From OMOG01 sp041485845 (GTDB taxonomy: Bacteria; Acidobacteriota; Terriglobia; Bryobacterales; Bryobacteraceae), in contig JBGPKH010000384.1 of assembly GCA_041485845.1 (NCBI GenBank), positions 1 to 8,438 of the forward strand: 8,438 nt of DNA, read 5' to 3'. Position numbers and translations under genes: made by a program. Shown here piece by piece: positions 1 through 6,720 of the stretch (position 1 is the stretch's first letter; the number at the start of each line of letters is the position of its first letter). Below the pieces are notes generated by a model. The model was not told the DNA's origin. It searched no databases and worked only from the letters and a program-made list of their open reading frames with translations.

Positions 1-46
1 CATATCCTTCCCAACCTGTTGACCTCCACGTGAGGTCTTTAGGTTA

Positions 47-140
47 GGGGACATTTCTATCGGGGCCATAAAGGGACATTATCATCGGGGCGCAACATGA
101 CATTTCGTCCGTTGTGTCAAGCCCCGATAGAAATGTCCCC
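47..140. repeat. Perfect 20-bp inverted repeat (47-66 / 121-140)
   Basis: Positions 47-66 and 121-140 are exact reverse complements over 20 bp, each containing ggggacatttctat in one orientation. They bracket 54 bp that carries two further copies of the gacatt motif, at 75 and 99. This is the outer left part of the transposon-end-like cluster. The perfect match suggests either recent duplication or constraint from protein binding. Confidence 0.85.
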
Positions 141-222
141 GTCTGGAGCAAAGTAGAAACGTCCCCTTTGTAGCAGATTCCAAGAGATCCCATTCCCTCT
201 TGTCAGGAAGAATGTGTTCCGG

Positions 223-297
223 CTTGCGGCGGGTTCCGTCAAGGCCGCGCGCCGTCTTTGCGCGCCGGAGGGAAGCCTTGACGGGTTCCGCCGCAAG
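223..297. repeat. Inner arms of the palindrome
   Basis: Positions 223-245 and 275-297 are reverse complements except for a 4-nt block in the middle of each arm (gttc at 233-236; aacc when the right arm is reverse-complemented). The 29-nt loop between them itself contains a gcgcgc/gcgcgc pairing (247-252 with 260-265). Transcribed or single-stranded, the region would fold into a long hairpin. It explains the open frames seen on both strands here, which are symmetric artefacts and not genes. Confidence 0.75.
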
Positions 298-494
298 CAG
301 CACAATGCGCGCAAGAGGGAATGGGAGCGATCCCTCTGAAATCAAAAGGACATTTCTACTTTGCCGAAAGGGGACATTTCTATCTTGCTGCGACATGACA
401 TTTCGTCCGCCGGCGGTCGTGGTGATCGCACAACATACAAATCGCAGAGCAAGCAGCGATTCATACTGGTCCGCGTCCTTGCCCGTGACTGCTC

Positions 495-683
495 GTGGTG
501 ATGGAGAAGCCCGGGATCGCAAACGTCTCCGGCCACGAATGCGGATCGGGCCCCAAGCGCGAGCCGATCAAAGACTGCGGCAAGTACCTCACCGTGTGGA
601 GGAAGCAGGCCGGCGGAAGCCGGAAAGCTGCCGTGGACACCCCCAACTCGGTTCGGTCCTGGCCCGCGCAGCCGGCAAAGTAG
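495..683 (+). pseudogene. DUF4440/SnoaL-like C-terminal fragment, decayed
   Basis: The frame ending at TAG 681-683 encodes GKYLTVWRKQAGGSRKAAVD and then TPNSV. This matches the last strands of DUF4440 (NTF2/SnoaL fold) proteins, which commonly read GKYLTVW+KQ.DGSWK..D..NS. The preceding residues (GSGPKREPIKDC) fit the strand before it. Only about 60 codons are open, whereas the family is usually 120-170 residues. A stop lies at 486-488, and the conserved DGSWK is degraded to GGSRK. The N-terminal half is missing, and the transposon-like repeats end about 85 bp upstream, so truncation by that insertion is plausible. There is no convincing ribosome binding site at GTG 495 or ATG 501. It is almost certainly non-functional. 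The family call rests on the short C-terminal motif. Confidence 0.5.
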
Positions 684-688
684 ATTGA

Positions 689-3442
689 CTACTTCCCTTC
701 GAGCTTCGCCATCCAGATGTTGCCGGTGATCTCGCCGAGGTGAAACACCAGGCGGCCCGGGGCGACGTGTAACTCGAGCGGGAGGATGCCTGCGTTCAAC
801 AGCGAACGCCGCGCGCCGTGCGAATGATGGATCTCGATCGGCGGCCCGGCGGGTTGTTTGGTCGCCGGGTCCAGGCGCTGCGCCCAGACGCAGCGGAAGC
901 CGTCGCGGTCCGAGGTGAAATACAGGAGGTTCCCGTCCGGCGACCACACCGGCTTGTCATGAAAGCTCTCGTCGTCGGTGATCGCGATCCACTGGTCCGG
1001 TGAAGGAGCGGTTCCATCCCGAAAAGGCACGATTTGGACACGCGAGCGTCCGCGGCTCGTAAGGGCGTGAAAGCTGATCCAGCGGTCGTCCGGCGAGAAG
1101 CGGGCCCGGGCCAGGAAACGTTGCGGATGTTTGATCAGCTCGGTCTTTTGTCGCGATTCCAGATCGAACAACCCTATGGACATCCGGGCGACGCCGACCT
1201 CGTAGCCGAACAGGAGGCGCTTGCCGTCCGACGAGAAGTCCCAGACCCGCGGGCAGTCCTCGCACACCCTCTCCGGCAGGCCGGGTTTGCCGTCACGTCC
1301 GATGGGCAGAAGGAAGAAATCCCACCGGTCGTTTTCGACGACCGCGTAGCCCACCTTGCTGCCATCCGGCGATATCGCGGGACCGAACTCGTGTATGCTG
1401 GTGAACGTCAGCGCCGTTTCCTTTCCGCTCTCCAGGTCCTTCAGCCAGATGTCGCGGTTGCCGGAGCGCGTCGAGACAAAGGCGAGCCTCTTGCCGTCGG
1501 CGGAGAGAGACGACTGCACGTCGTAAGCGGATGAGGTCAGCCGCCGGGGCTCGTTCGCCAGCACTTCCCCCCGGTTGGCATCCACCGGAAGGTCGTAGAT
1601 GTTCAGTGTGAACACGAGGCTGGCAAAGGCCAGGCGGATGGAACGTCCGCCGCCTTCGGAGACCACGGCGACCGTGGGCGCCGCTTCAACGTTGGTGCCG
1701 AAAGTCAGGCGCTCGGGGGCGCCGGTGGCCTTCCATGTCTCGCGGGAGATGGCAAGCCGCCACAGGTTCCGGCTGTCGCGAACCTGTCCGGAGAAGATGA
1801 CTGAGTTGTCCAGCCACGCGCCGGGCGCCGGGACCGGGGCATCGTCTTCTTCCAGCTTGAACCCGGCGCGGCGCAGCGCTTCGAACGCCCCGGTGGGAAC
1901 TGCCGGGCCGCCACCGGCGGGCACAACCCACCAGTCGGACTTTTCCCCCTCAGGTTGGCGGCGGCCTACCAATCCAAGGAACAGCAGGTGTTTGCCGTCC
2001 GGCGTCCAAAGTGGGTTCCAACTCTCAGTGAGTTGAGTCTCGATGCGTCTCGGTGTCCCGCCCGATGCCGGAACCACTTCCAGTTCAGCCTCCAATCCGC
2101 CGACGGCCTCAGCGCCGCCCACGTGGTACGCAATCCGCGATCCGTCGGGGGAATACCGCGGCGCGCGGCCTTTGGCAACCAGGCGCGGCTCGCCACCGAA
2201 AGCGGCGATCGTGAAGATGCCACCGCCGTCCTTCTCCGACCGAAAGACAATCCTACTTCCATCGGGCGAAAAGGACGGCCCGCGCTCGTCGGCCGGATCT
2301 TCGGTCAAACGGTGGGCCTCGCCGCTCGAGAGGTTCTGAATCCAGATGTCCAGGTTGCCGGCGCCGGCGCGGTCCGAGGCGTAAGCGACCAGCTTGCCGT
2401 CCGGCGACAGCGCTGGGTCGGTGGTGAACCCGGAGTCGGCGGTGAGACGCGTGGAAATCGCGGTCTGTGCCGGGGTATCGGCCGCCTTCCTCCACAGCAG
2501 AATGGCGGCGATGACGGCGACCGGCGCCGCGATCGCCACAACCGCCACTGGCCACGACCGGCGACGGCGCGGCGGCGCCAGGCCGGTCGGCAGAGCGCCG
2601 GACTCGGATTCTTCCTTCAGTTCCTCCAGCGCGACCTTGAGGTCGATCATGTGGTGGAAGCGGCGGTCGGGATCCTTGCGCAGGCAACGGGTGATGATTC
2701 TCTCCAGATCCCGAGGGATCTCGAGCCCGGCCGGCGGCGGTTCCTGGTTGATCACGGCCGCCAGCGTGGAGATTTTCTTATCGCCCTGAAAAGCGCGGCG
2801 GCCGGTGACCATTTCGTATAAGACCGCGCCGAAGCTGAAGATATCCGAGCGCGCGTCCACGGGTTTGCCCTGCGCCTGCTCGGGAGACATGTAAGCCAGC
2901 GTGCCGACGATCCCGCCCTCCTGCGTGTGGGCCGTCATCGTCTGCGTTTCCGCCAGTTCGCCGCTGAGCCGTTCGGTCAGCTTCGCCAGGCCGAAGTCCA
3001 GCACCTTCACCAGCCCGTCACCCGTCACCATGATGTTGGACGGCTTCAGATCGCGATGCACGATGCCGGCGGCATGCGCCTTGGCCAGCGCGCCCGCGAT
3101 CTGGATGCCATATCTCAGCGCGTCACTCAACTCCAGCCCCTTGCGCCCAATCAGTTGACCGAGGGTGTTGCCCTCGACGCATTCCATGGCGATGAAAGTC
3201 ACACCATCGGCCTGGCTGATGTCGTGGACGGTGATGATGTTGGGATGGTTGAGCGCAGAAGCCGTCTTGGCCTCCTGCACGAACCGATGTTTGCGGTCCG
3301 GGTCAGCAACTTTTTCCGGCGGCAGGAGTTTCAGCGCGACGAAGCGGTCCAAGTGGGTGTCGAGAGCCTTGTAGACGACGCCCATGCCGCCCTCGCCGAG
3401 CTTTTTGAGGATCCGGTAGTGCGCGACCGTCCGTCCGACCAT
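689..3442 (-). CDS. Transmembrane Ser/Thr protein kinase with PD40/TolB-type propeller
   Basis: A 917-residue bacterial Hanks-type kinase. Residues 1-275 hold the kinase domain: GEGGMG loop (16-21), Lys38 (in VALK), Glu57, HRDLKPSN (129-136, catalytic Asp131), DFG (149-151), SPE in place of APE (186-188) and Asp200. All catalytic residues are present, so it should be active. A basic stretch (RRRR, 292-295) precedes one hydrophobic segment at about 297-317. The remaining 600 residues contain repeated SPDG-type motifs (346, 392, 431, 480, 647, 691, 737, 783, 834), as in PD40/WD40-like TolB propellers. Predicted topology is kinase in the cytoplasm and propeller in the periplasm, perhaps sensing a ligand or scaffolding. 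The start is ATG 3440-3442, chosen because AAGGAAGG lies 4 nt upstream and MVGRTVAHYRILKKLGEGG is a typical N-terminus. A TTG at 3520 would add 26 unusual residues. The activation segment (about 152-185) has several Thr/Ser suitable for autophosphorylation. It is divergent from the peptidase gene. Confidence 0.95.
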   Translation of the reverse strand: MVGRTVAHYRILKKLGEGGMGVVYKALDTHLDRFVALKLLPPEKVADPDRKHRFVQEAKTASALNHPNIITVHDISQADGVTFIAMECVEGNTLGQLIGRKGLELSDALRYGIQIAGALAKAHAAGIVHRDLKPSNIMVTGDGLVKVLDFGLAKLTERLSGELAETQTMTAHTQEGGIVGTLAYMSPEQAQGKPVDARSDIFSFGAVLYEMVTGRRAFQGDKKISTLAAVINQEPPPAGLEIPRDLERIITRCLRKDPDRRFHHMIDLKVALEELKEESESGALPTGLAPPRRRRSWPVAVVAIAAPVAVIAAILLWRKAADTPAQTAISTRLTADSGFTTDPALSPDGKLVAYASDRAGAGNLDIWIQNLSSGEAHRLTEDPADERGPSFSPDGSRIVFRSEKDGGGIFTIAAFGGEPRLVAKGRAPRYSPDGSRIAYHVGGAEAVGGLEAELEVVPASGGTPRRIETQLTESWNPLWTPDGKHLLFLGLVGRRQPEGEKSDWWVVPAGGGPAVPTGAFEALRRAGFKLEEDDAPVPAPGAWLDNSVIFSGQVRDSRNLWRLAISRETWKATGAPERLTFGTNVEAAPTVAVVSEGGGRSIRLAFASLVFTLNIYDLPVDANRGEVLANEPRRLTSSAYDVQSSLSADGKRLAFVSTRSGNRDIWLKDLESGKETALTFTSIHEFGPAISPDGSKVGYAVVENDRWDFFLLPIGRDGKPGLPERVCEDCPRVWDFSSDGKRLLFGYEVGVARMSIGLFDLESRQKTELIKHPQRFLARARFSPDDRWISFHALTSRGRSRVQIVPFRDGTAPSPDQWIAITDDESFHDKPVWSPDGNLLYFTSDRDGFRCVWAQRLDPATKQPAGPPIEIHHSHGARRSLLNAGILPLELHVAPGRLVFHLGEITGNIWMAKLEGK

Positions 3443-3446
3443 GGCG

Positions 3447-3454
3447 CCTTCCTT
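3447..3454 (-). promoter_or_regulatory. Ribosome binding site that fixes the kinase start
   Basis: Read on the minus strand, AAGGAAGG ends 4 nt before ATG 3442, with its AAGGA core 7 nt away. This is the best Shine-Dalgarno match in the spacer and supports the 917-residue form over the longer TTG-initiated frame. Confidence 0.7.
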
Positions 3455-3492
3455 CGGACCACGCAGATGCGGGAGTCTTTTCCGCTGGGTCA

Positions 3493-3520
3493 ATTCTACC
3501 GCACTGGCAAGTTTCTCCAA
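3493..3520 (-). promoter_or_regulatory. Candidate sigma70-type promoter of the kinase gene
   Basis: On the minus strand, TTGGAG (3520-3515) and TAGAAT (3498-3493) are separated by 16 nt. TAGAAT differs from the TATAAT consensus at one position, while the -35 box is weak. Transcription would begin near 3486, giving a leader of about 45 nt that includes the ribosome binding site. The same ggTAGAAT string recurs before the antitoxin gene. Confidence 0.4.
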
Positions 3521-3633
3521 AGCGGCTCGCGCACAGAGCGCACGTCGAATCGCACGGCATTGCAGTTTGCGGAAACATCATGTCGGGGAAACGATTATTA
3601 CTTCTTCAGCGTGGTCCCTCCACGAAATTTTCA

Positions 3634-3663
3634 TTGCCTCCAAACCTGCCCTTGGAACATACT
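3634..3663 (+). promoter_or_regulatory. Candidate promoter of the peptidase gene
   Basis: TTGCCT (3634-3639), an 18-nt spacer and CATACT (3658-3663) form a moderate sigma70-like pair. The -10 box ends 8 nt before ATG 3672, so the transcript would start at or next to the start codon. No Shine-Dalgarno sequence lies before that ATG. A leaderless mRNA would fit both facts. Confidence 0.3.
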
Positions 3664-3671
3664 GGCAGAAT

Positions 3672-5681
3672 ATGAGACGCCTGCTACTGTTTCTGATGGC
3701 CTGCGGAATCGTTGCCTGGGGCCAGATCGCCGCCGCCGGCCGCGGGGGCCGAGGCGCTGCGGCGAGATCGCCTTCTCCCGTTTCGCGCCTTCTGCAAACG
3801 CTTGCCGAAGCCACCGCCACCGACCAGGCCGTGCGCGACGTGCGCACCATCTGGGAGACCGACCGCTGGTTCACCTTTCCGAAGTTCGAGGAGACGGCCC
3901 GGAACGTAGCGGCGATCATGCGGCGAGCCGGGTTGGAGGATGTCGAGATCGGCAACGCGCCCGCCGATGGCGTGACGCAGGCCGGCTTCTGGACCGAACC
4001 GTTGGCGTGGGACGTCCACGTAGGCACGCTCGAGATTGTCGAGCCGCAGGTGCCGGCCGATCAGCGGGTCCTGGCCGACTACCAGAAGGTTCCCACTTCG
4101 GTCTGCATGTGGAGCGGTCCGACCCCCGCGGGAGGAGTAGTGGCGGAGGTGGTCGCCCCGTCGGGCAATGTCGAGGGCATGGATCTGAAGGGCAAGCTGG
4201 TGCTCGGCCAGCGAGGCTCGAAGGCCGCCTTGTGGAAAGCGGGCGCCCTCGGCATGATCAGCGAGAACACCGAAAACCGCGACCTGGTGGATGAGCGCGG
4301 CTGGGTCAATTCCTTCGGCGACAACGGCTGGAGTTTTACTAAGGGCAGCTCCCCGCTGGTGTGCTTTTCCATTACGCCGCGCGGTTCCCAGCTTCTGCGA
4401 AGCCTGGTACCGAAAGGTCCGGTGAAGGTGCGCGCGAATGTCGATAGCCGCTACTACGCCGGCGTTTATCCTTACGTCACCGGAGTGATCCGCGGCACGG
4501 ACGGTGCGAACAGCGAAGAGGTGCTTTCGCTGGGCCATCTCTTCGAGCAGGGCGCGCACGACAACGCCACCGGAGTGGCGTCGATCATCGGCGCCGCCGA
4601 GACCGTGAACCGGCTGATCCAGTCAGGCAAGCTGCCGCGGCCCAAGCGCAGCATCCGGGTTTTGGGTATGGGCGAATGCTACGGCGCCATGTACTACCTG
4701 CAGCAGAATCCCGGCCGCGTGAAGAGAACCGTAGCCGCCATGTGCATCGATTCGCCGGCGGGCCTCGAAAACCTGGCGGGGACGGAACACACTTGGATAC
4801 TCAACCCGCATTCCGCCAAGTCCTACGTGGATGCTTTTGCCTTGCAGCTCGCGGCGGAGTACTATCCGGCCGTCGGGCGGCCGTGGGGCTCGCAGGAGCA
4901 CCGCAGCTCGACCGACAACTACCTGGGCGATCCCAGTATTGGGATACCGACCGTAATGCCGCACGGGGGATATGGCGTCCTGGCCCACCACAACAGCCAC
5001 GACACCCCGGCCACCCTGGATCCGAAGTCCCTGCGCGACCTGATGGTCATGAATGCGGCGTATACCTATTTCATCGCGTCGGCCGGGCCGGCGGAGAAGC
5101 GCTGGCTGGCGGAAGTAGCGCTGACGCGCGGCTACGGCCAAATGGCGGCAGCGGCCGAGAAACTGCTCGACCAGGTGGCCGCGGCCGAGAATGCCGACCG
5201 CCTGGGCCGCCTGCTTTTCCAGAGCGGAGAACGGATCGACTATTCGCTAGGCCGCGAGTCGCAAGCGGTGCGGTCGGCGTGGGACCTCAATGAGGGGCTG
5301 GCGGACCTGGCGGGCTTCGCGCAACAGCAGAAGGGACGCCTGGAGCGCGCAATCCGCGACCGCGCGAGGGCGTTAGGATTGGGAGCCGTCCAGCCGATAG
5401 CGCCGCCACGCAATCCGGAAGCGGAGAAGATCGTGGTGCGGCGCAAGCGCATGGGCACCATCACGCTGGACGACCTCTCTCGCGAGCAGCGCGAGAACTG
5501 GCCCGCGGCGTCGTTCTGGGGCGCTCCGGTCTCGGCGCTCTACTGGTGCGACGGGAAGCGCAATCTGGCGGAGGTGATTCGCCTCACGGAGCTGGAGATG
5601 GGCCCGCAAGATTTCGATTTCGTAGGGTACTTCAAGTTCCTGGAGAAGCGCGGGTACGTCGCGTTCGTCCGCGGGAATTAA
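3672..5681 (+). CDS. Secreted M28-family-like metallopeptidase with PA domain
   Basis: A 669-residue exported protein. Residues 1-22 (MRRLLLFLMACGIVAWGQ onward) form a Sec signal peptide, with cleavage probably near residues 17-22. Residues about 140-235 resemble a protease-associated (PA) insert (DLKGKLVLGQRGSKAALWKAG at 171-191). Residues about 270-470 carry the M28 peptidase core: candidate zinc ligands are His289, Asp297 (in AHDNATG), Glu335 (in GMGEC), Asp360 (CIDS) and His443 (NSHDTP). The tail, about 598-669, resembles a winged helix (YWCDGKRNLAEVIRLTE), an arrangement known from DUF4910-type M28 proteins. It probably acts as a periplasmic or extracellular aminopeptidase; the substrate is unknown. 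Two usual M28 features differ: the acidic residue two after the first His is Phe291, and the Glu-Glu pair is Glu-Cys. The start is chosen for the signal peptide; an open frame reaches back to 3441 but adds a non-signal extension. CATACT upstream is a possible -10 box. Confidence 0.85.
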   Translation: MRRLLLFLMACGIVAWGQIAAAGRGGRGAAARSPSPVSRLLQTLAEATATDQAVRDVRTIWETDRWFTFPKFEETARNVAAIMRRAGLEDVEIGNAPADGVTQAGFWTEPLAWDVHVGTLEIVEPQVPADQRVLADYQKVPTSVCMWSGPTPAGGVVAEVVAPSGNVEGMDLKGKLVLGQRGSKAALWKAGALGMISENTENRDLVDERGWVNSFGDNGWSFTKGSSPLVCFSITPRGSQLLRSLVPKGPVKVRANVDSRYYAGVYPYVTGVIRGTDGANSEEVLSLGHLFEQGAHDNATGVASIIGAAETVNRLIQSGKLPRPKRSIRVLGMGECYGAMYYLQQNPGRVKRTVAAMCIDSPAGLENLAGTEHTWILNPHSAKSYVDAFALQLAAEYYPAVGRPWGSQEHRSSTDNYLGDPSIGIPTVMPHGGYGVLAHHNSHDTPATLDPKSLRDLMVMNAAYTYFIASAGPAEKRWLAEVALTRGYGQMAAAAEKLLDQVAAAENADRLGRLLFQSGERIDYSLGRESQAVRSAWDLNEGLADLAGFAQQQKGRLERAIRDRARALGLGAVQPIAPPRNPEAEKIVVRRKRMGTITLDDLSREQRENWPAASFWGAPVSALYWCDGKRNLAEVIRLTELEMGPQDFDFVGYFKFLEKRGYVAFVRGN

Positions 5682-5689
5682 AGTGCGCA

Positions 5690-5712
5690 GGGCGGACCCC
5701 TGGGCGGACCCC
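5690..5712. repeat. Tandem gggcggacccc repeat after the peptidase gene
   Basis: The 11-mer gggcggacccc occurs at 5690-5700 and 5702-5712, starting 9 nt after the peptidase stop codon. The same 11-mer recurs at 7931-7941, inside a hairpin downstream of the TPR gene. The copies here are direct repeats without an inverted partner or a T-run, so they do not form a standard terminator. They look like members of a GC-rich intergenic repeat family. Confidence 0.6.
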
Positions 5713-5889
5713 ATAAGCTAACTTAATCTCGGCCGCGCGCAAAGATTCGATGTCGAAGTTTCCCGCAACGCCGTTTCCAAGGAGTTTGGGGGGCAGTTCG
5801 ACCAGTCGGCGTCCTTTGCGGCCAAGCAGATCATCGTATGCGGGCCACCGGACCGGCAGCAGCAGGCATGTCGGGGTCAGCGGAGTTTG
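5713..5889. other. Unassigned spacer, possible gene remnant
   Basis: No gene can be supported between the peptidase repeats and the antitoxin. The minus strand reads without a stop through LGRKGRRLVELPPKLLGNG and then NFDIESLRAAEIKLA (about 5845-5722), which looks somewhat protein-like but has no start, no ribosome binding site and no family I recognise. The frame simply runs on antisense to the toxin-antitoxin pair. It may be an eroded gene end. Confidence 0.2.
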
Positions 5890-5900
5890 ATGCAGATGGG

Positions 5901-5909
5901 TGGTAGAAT
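5901..5909 (+). promoter_or_regulatory. Extended -10 promoter of the toxin-antitoxin operon
   Basis: TGGTAGAAT is an extended -10 element (TGn followed by TAGAAT). It ends 7 nt before ATG 5917, so transcription would start at about the A of that codon. No good -35 box or Shine-Dalgarno is visible, which suits an extended -10 promoter and a leaderless message. The kinase promoter shares ggTAGAAT. Confidence 0.4.
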
Positions 5910-5916
5910 GCAAGCG

Positions 5917-6120
5917 ATGCCCAAGCATCTGACGGCCGATGATATTCTCCCGCTGGTCGCGTCCCTGACGCCGCAAGAACGTGTTCGTCTCCTGCGGTTG
6001 ATTGCCTTGCCGCGGGGAGCCGATGCGCCTGTTTACCGGTCGGTGCCACCATCGCTGGACGAGTTCTCGGCGGACGAGGAGCCGCTTGCTTGGGACGCAG
6101 AGGGCTGGGAGGGTGTGTGA
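5917..6120 (+). CDS. Small antitoxin of a MazF/PemK-type toxin-antitoxin pair
   Basis: A 67-residue acidic protein beginning MPKHLTADDILPLVASLTP. Its N-terminal half (ADDILPLVASLTPQERVRLLRLI) is helix-forming. Its C-terminal part is rich in Asp/Glu and Trp (DEFSADEEPLAWDAEGWEGV), as expected for the flexible tail by which such antitoxins wrap around a toxin. It would bind and block the ribonuclease encoded next and probably repress the operon; no clear DNA-binding fold can be assigned. Its TGA overlaps the toxin's GTG by 4 nt (GTGA, 6117-6120), the usual coupling in such pairs. The start is uncertain: ATG 5917 is preferred because of the extended -10 element, but ATGs at 5908, 5896 and 5890 are in frame. 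The frame is intact although the toxin is broken. The assignment rests mainly on the neighbour. Confidence 0.7.
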   Translation: MPKHLTADDILPLVASLTPQERVRLLRLIALPRGADAPVYRSVPPSLDEFSADEEPLAWDAEGWEGV

Positions 6121-6433
6121 GGCGTGGCGAGATCCGCTGGTACACATTTCGGCTTCCCGATAGGCGGCGGCCGGTTCTGTCCTCACACGAAACGACGTTA
6201 TCGACCGTCTGAACGAGATCATCGTCGTACCTGCGACGCGAACCATTCGAGGATTGACGACTGAGGTAGTCTTGACGACCGATGACGGGATGCCTGCCGC
6301 ATGCGCGCTGAATTTCGATCACGTGTCGCTGGCACAAGGGAATCGAATTGGTCCAGTTTTGTGTAGTCTGTTGGAGACGCGATGGCTTGAAGTGCGGCGT
6401 GCGCTACTCATCGCTTGCGGCTTCGGTGAATGA
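6117..6433 (+). pseudogene. MazF/PemK-family toxin, frameshifted
   Basis: Starting at GTG 6117, the frame reads (M)RRGEIRWYTFRLPDRRRPVL, the classic MazF/PemK opening (RGEI...RPVL). After 6179 it must shift: the frame from 6182 reads LTRNDVIDRLNEIIVVPATR and then TIRGLTTEVVLTTDDGMPAA, with ALNFDHVSLAQGNRIGPVL and a C-terminal LLETRWLEVRRALLIACGFGE before TGA 6431-6433. The total of 317 nt is one base short of 318 (105 codons plus stop). The sequence ctgtcctc in place of an expected ctggtcctc points to loss of one G near 6179-6180. Without correction, translation ends at a TGA at 6213-6215 after about 32 residues. Intact members are sequence-specific mRNA endoribonucleases. This copy should be inactive unless ribosomes shift frame or the base is a sequencing error. 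Confidence 0.8.
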
Positions 6434-6720
6434 GAGGCCGCCTGAGGTGGCGAAAGAGCGGCCGGCGAAAATGGCCCCGCCCGCGAGCCGGCGGTCAAGG
6501 ACTGAATTGCTTCCTTCATGACCGCACATCCACACTTTGGCGAGTTACGTCCAAGTGGAAACGCGGTGGCCTGTCGCAACGCGTTTATGGGGACTAATTC
6601 CGAGGAGGGGACTTCACGGGAGTAATGCGGAGTCGCCGCAGTTTGGGAGGGGTTTCGTGGCCCGCCACCGGCCTCCTTGTCGCCGGAGAATGCTAGTGGT
6701 GGCATCTTGGCGGTAACATG
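6434..6720. other. Intergenic spacer without a supported gene
   Basis: No coding region is convincing here. A 35-codon frame at 6518-6625 (plus) exists but lacks a ribosome binding site and any recognisable similarity. The right end of the stretch is the presumed 5' region of the J-domain gene; no clear promoter hexamers were seen. Confidence 0.4.

Larger units (their letters stand above)
47..409. mobile_element. Nested palindromic IS-end or MITE-like remnant
   Basis: No transposase gene is visible, only terminal-repeat-like DNA. A motif centred on gacatt occurs three times in direct orientation at 50, 75 and 99, and again three times at 349, 373 and 397, so the spacing is 24-25 nt in both sets. 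The third member of each set shares an identical 17-mer (95-111 and 393-409). Inverted copies lie at 121-140 and 148-170. Between them is a large imperfect palindrome: 148-163 pairs with 349-364, 190-202 with 312-324, and 223-245 with 275-297, around a GC-rich loop. Arrays of short transposase-binding repeats at both ends are typical of some IS families, for example IS21-like elements. The family assignment here is a guess. The element could be a MITE, a solo end pair, or an IS nested in a relative's end. Confidence 0.6.

Noticed and set aside
21..40. Stem-loop gacctc/gaggtc followed by ttt, as a terminator
   Set aside because: The stem is only 6 bp and the T-run 3 nt, and no upstream gene is visible to assign it to.
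47..409. CRISPR array suggested by evenly spaced motifs
   Set aside because: The repeats are short and imperfect, occur in both orientations, and the intervening stretches are too short and too similar to be spacers.
82..522. 146-codon minus-strand frame and a similar plus-strand frame at 200-688
   Set aside because: They run through the palindromic element; their similar segments on both strands come from the inverted arms and show no transposase motifs.
1955..2821. 288-codon plus-strand frame within the kinase gene
   Set aside because: It is opposite the kinase transmembrane and propeller coding sequence, has no family-like motifs, and its composition (many Arg, Gly, Ala) is typical of a shadow frame.
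3443..3520. Longer kinase from TTG 3520
   Set aside because: It is a TTG start, overlaps the likely -35/-10 region, and adds residues absent from typical kinases. ATG 3442 has a good ribosome binding site.
3441..3671. Longer N-terminus for the peptidase, from ATG 3441
   Set aside because: It would overlap the kinase start codon and put 77 polar residues ahead of an obvious signal peptide; ATG 3672 is the natural start.
3672..3704. Lipoprotein lipobox (LMAC) in the peptidase signal peptide
   Set aside because: The Cys is residue 11, leaving too short a hydrophobic segment before it. An ordinary signal peptide fits better.
2927..4294. 455-codon plus-strand open frame across the kinase 5' end and the peptidase 5' part
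   Set aside because: It is antisense to the kinase and out of frame with the peptidase, both of which have clear domains. Long antisense frames are common in GC-rich DNA.
6518..6625. 35-codon plus-strand ORF
   Set aside because: No ribosome binding site, no recognisable similarity, and it sits in an apparently non-coding spacer.
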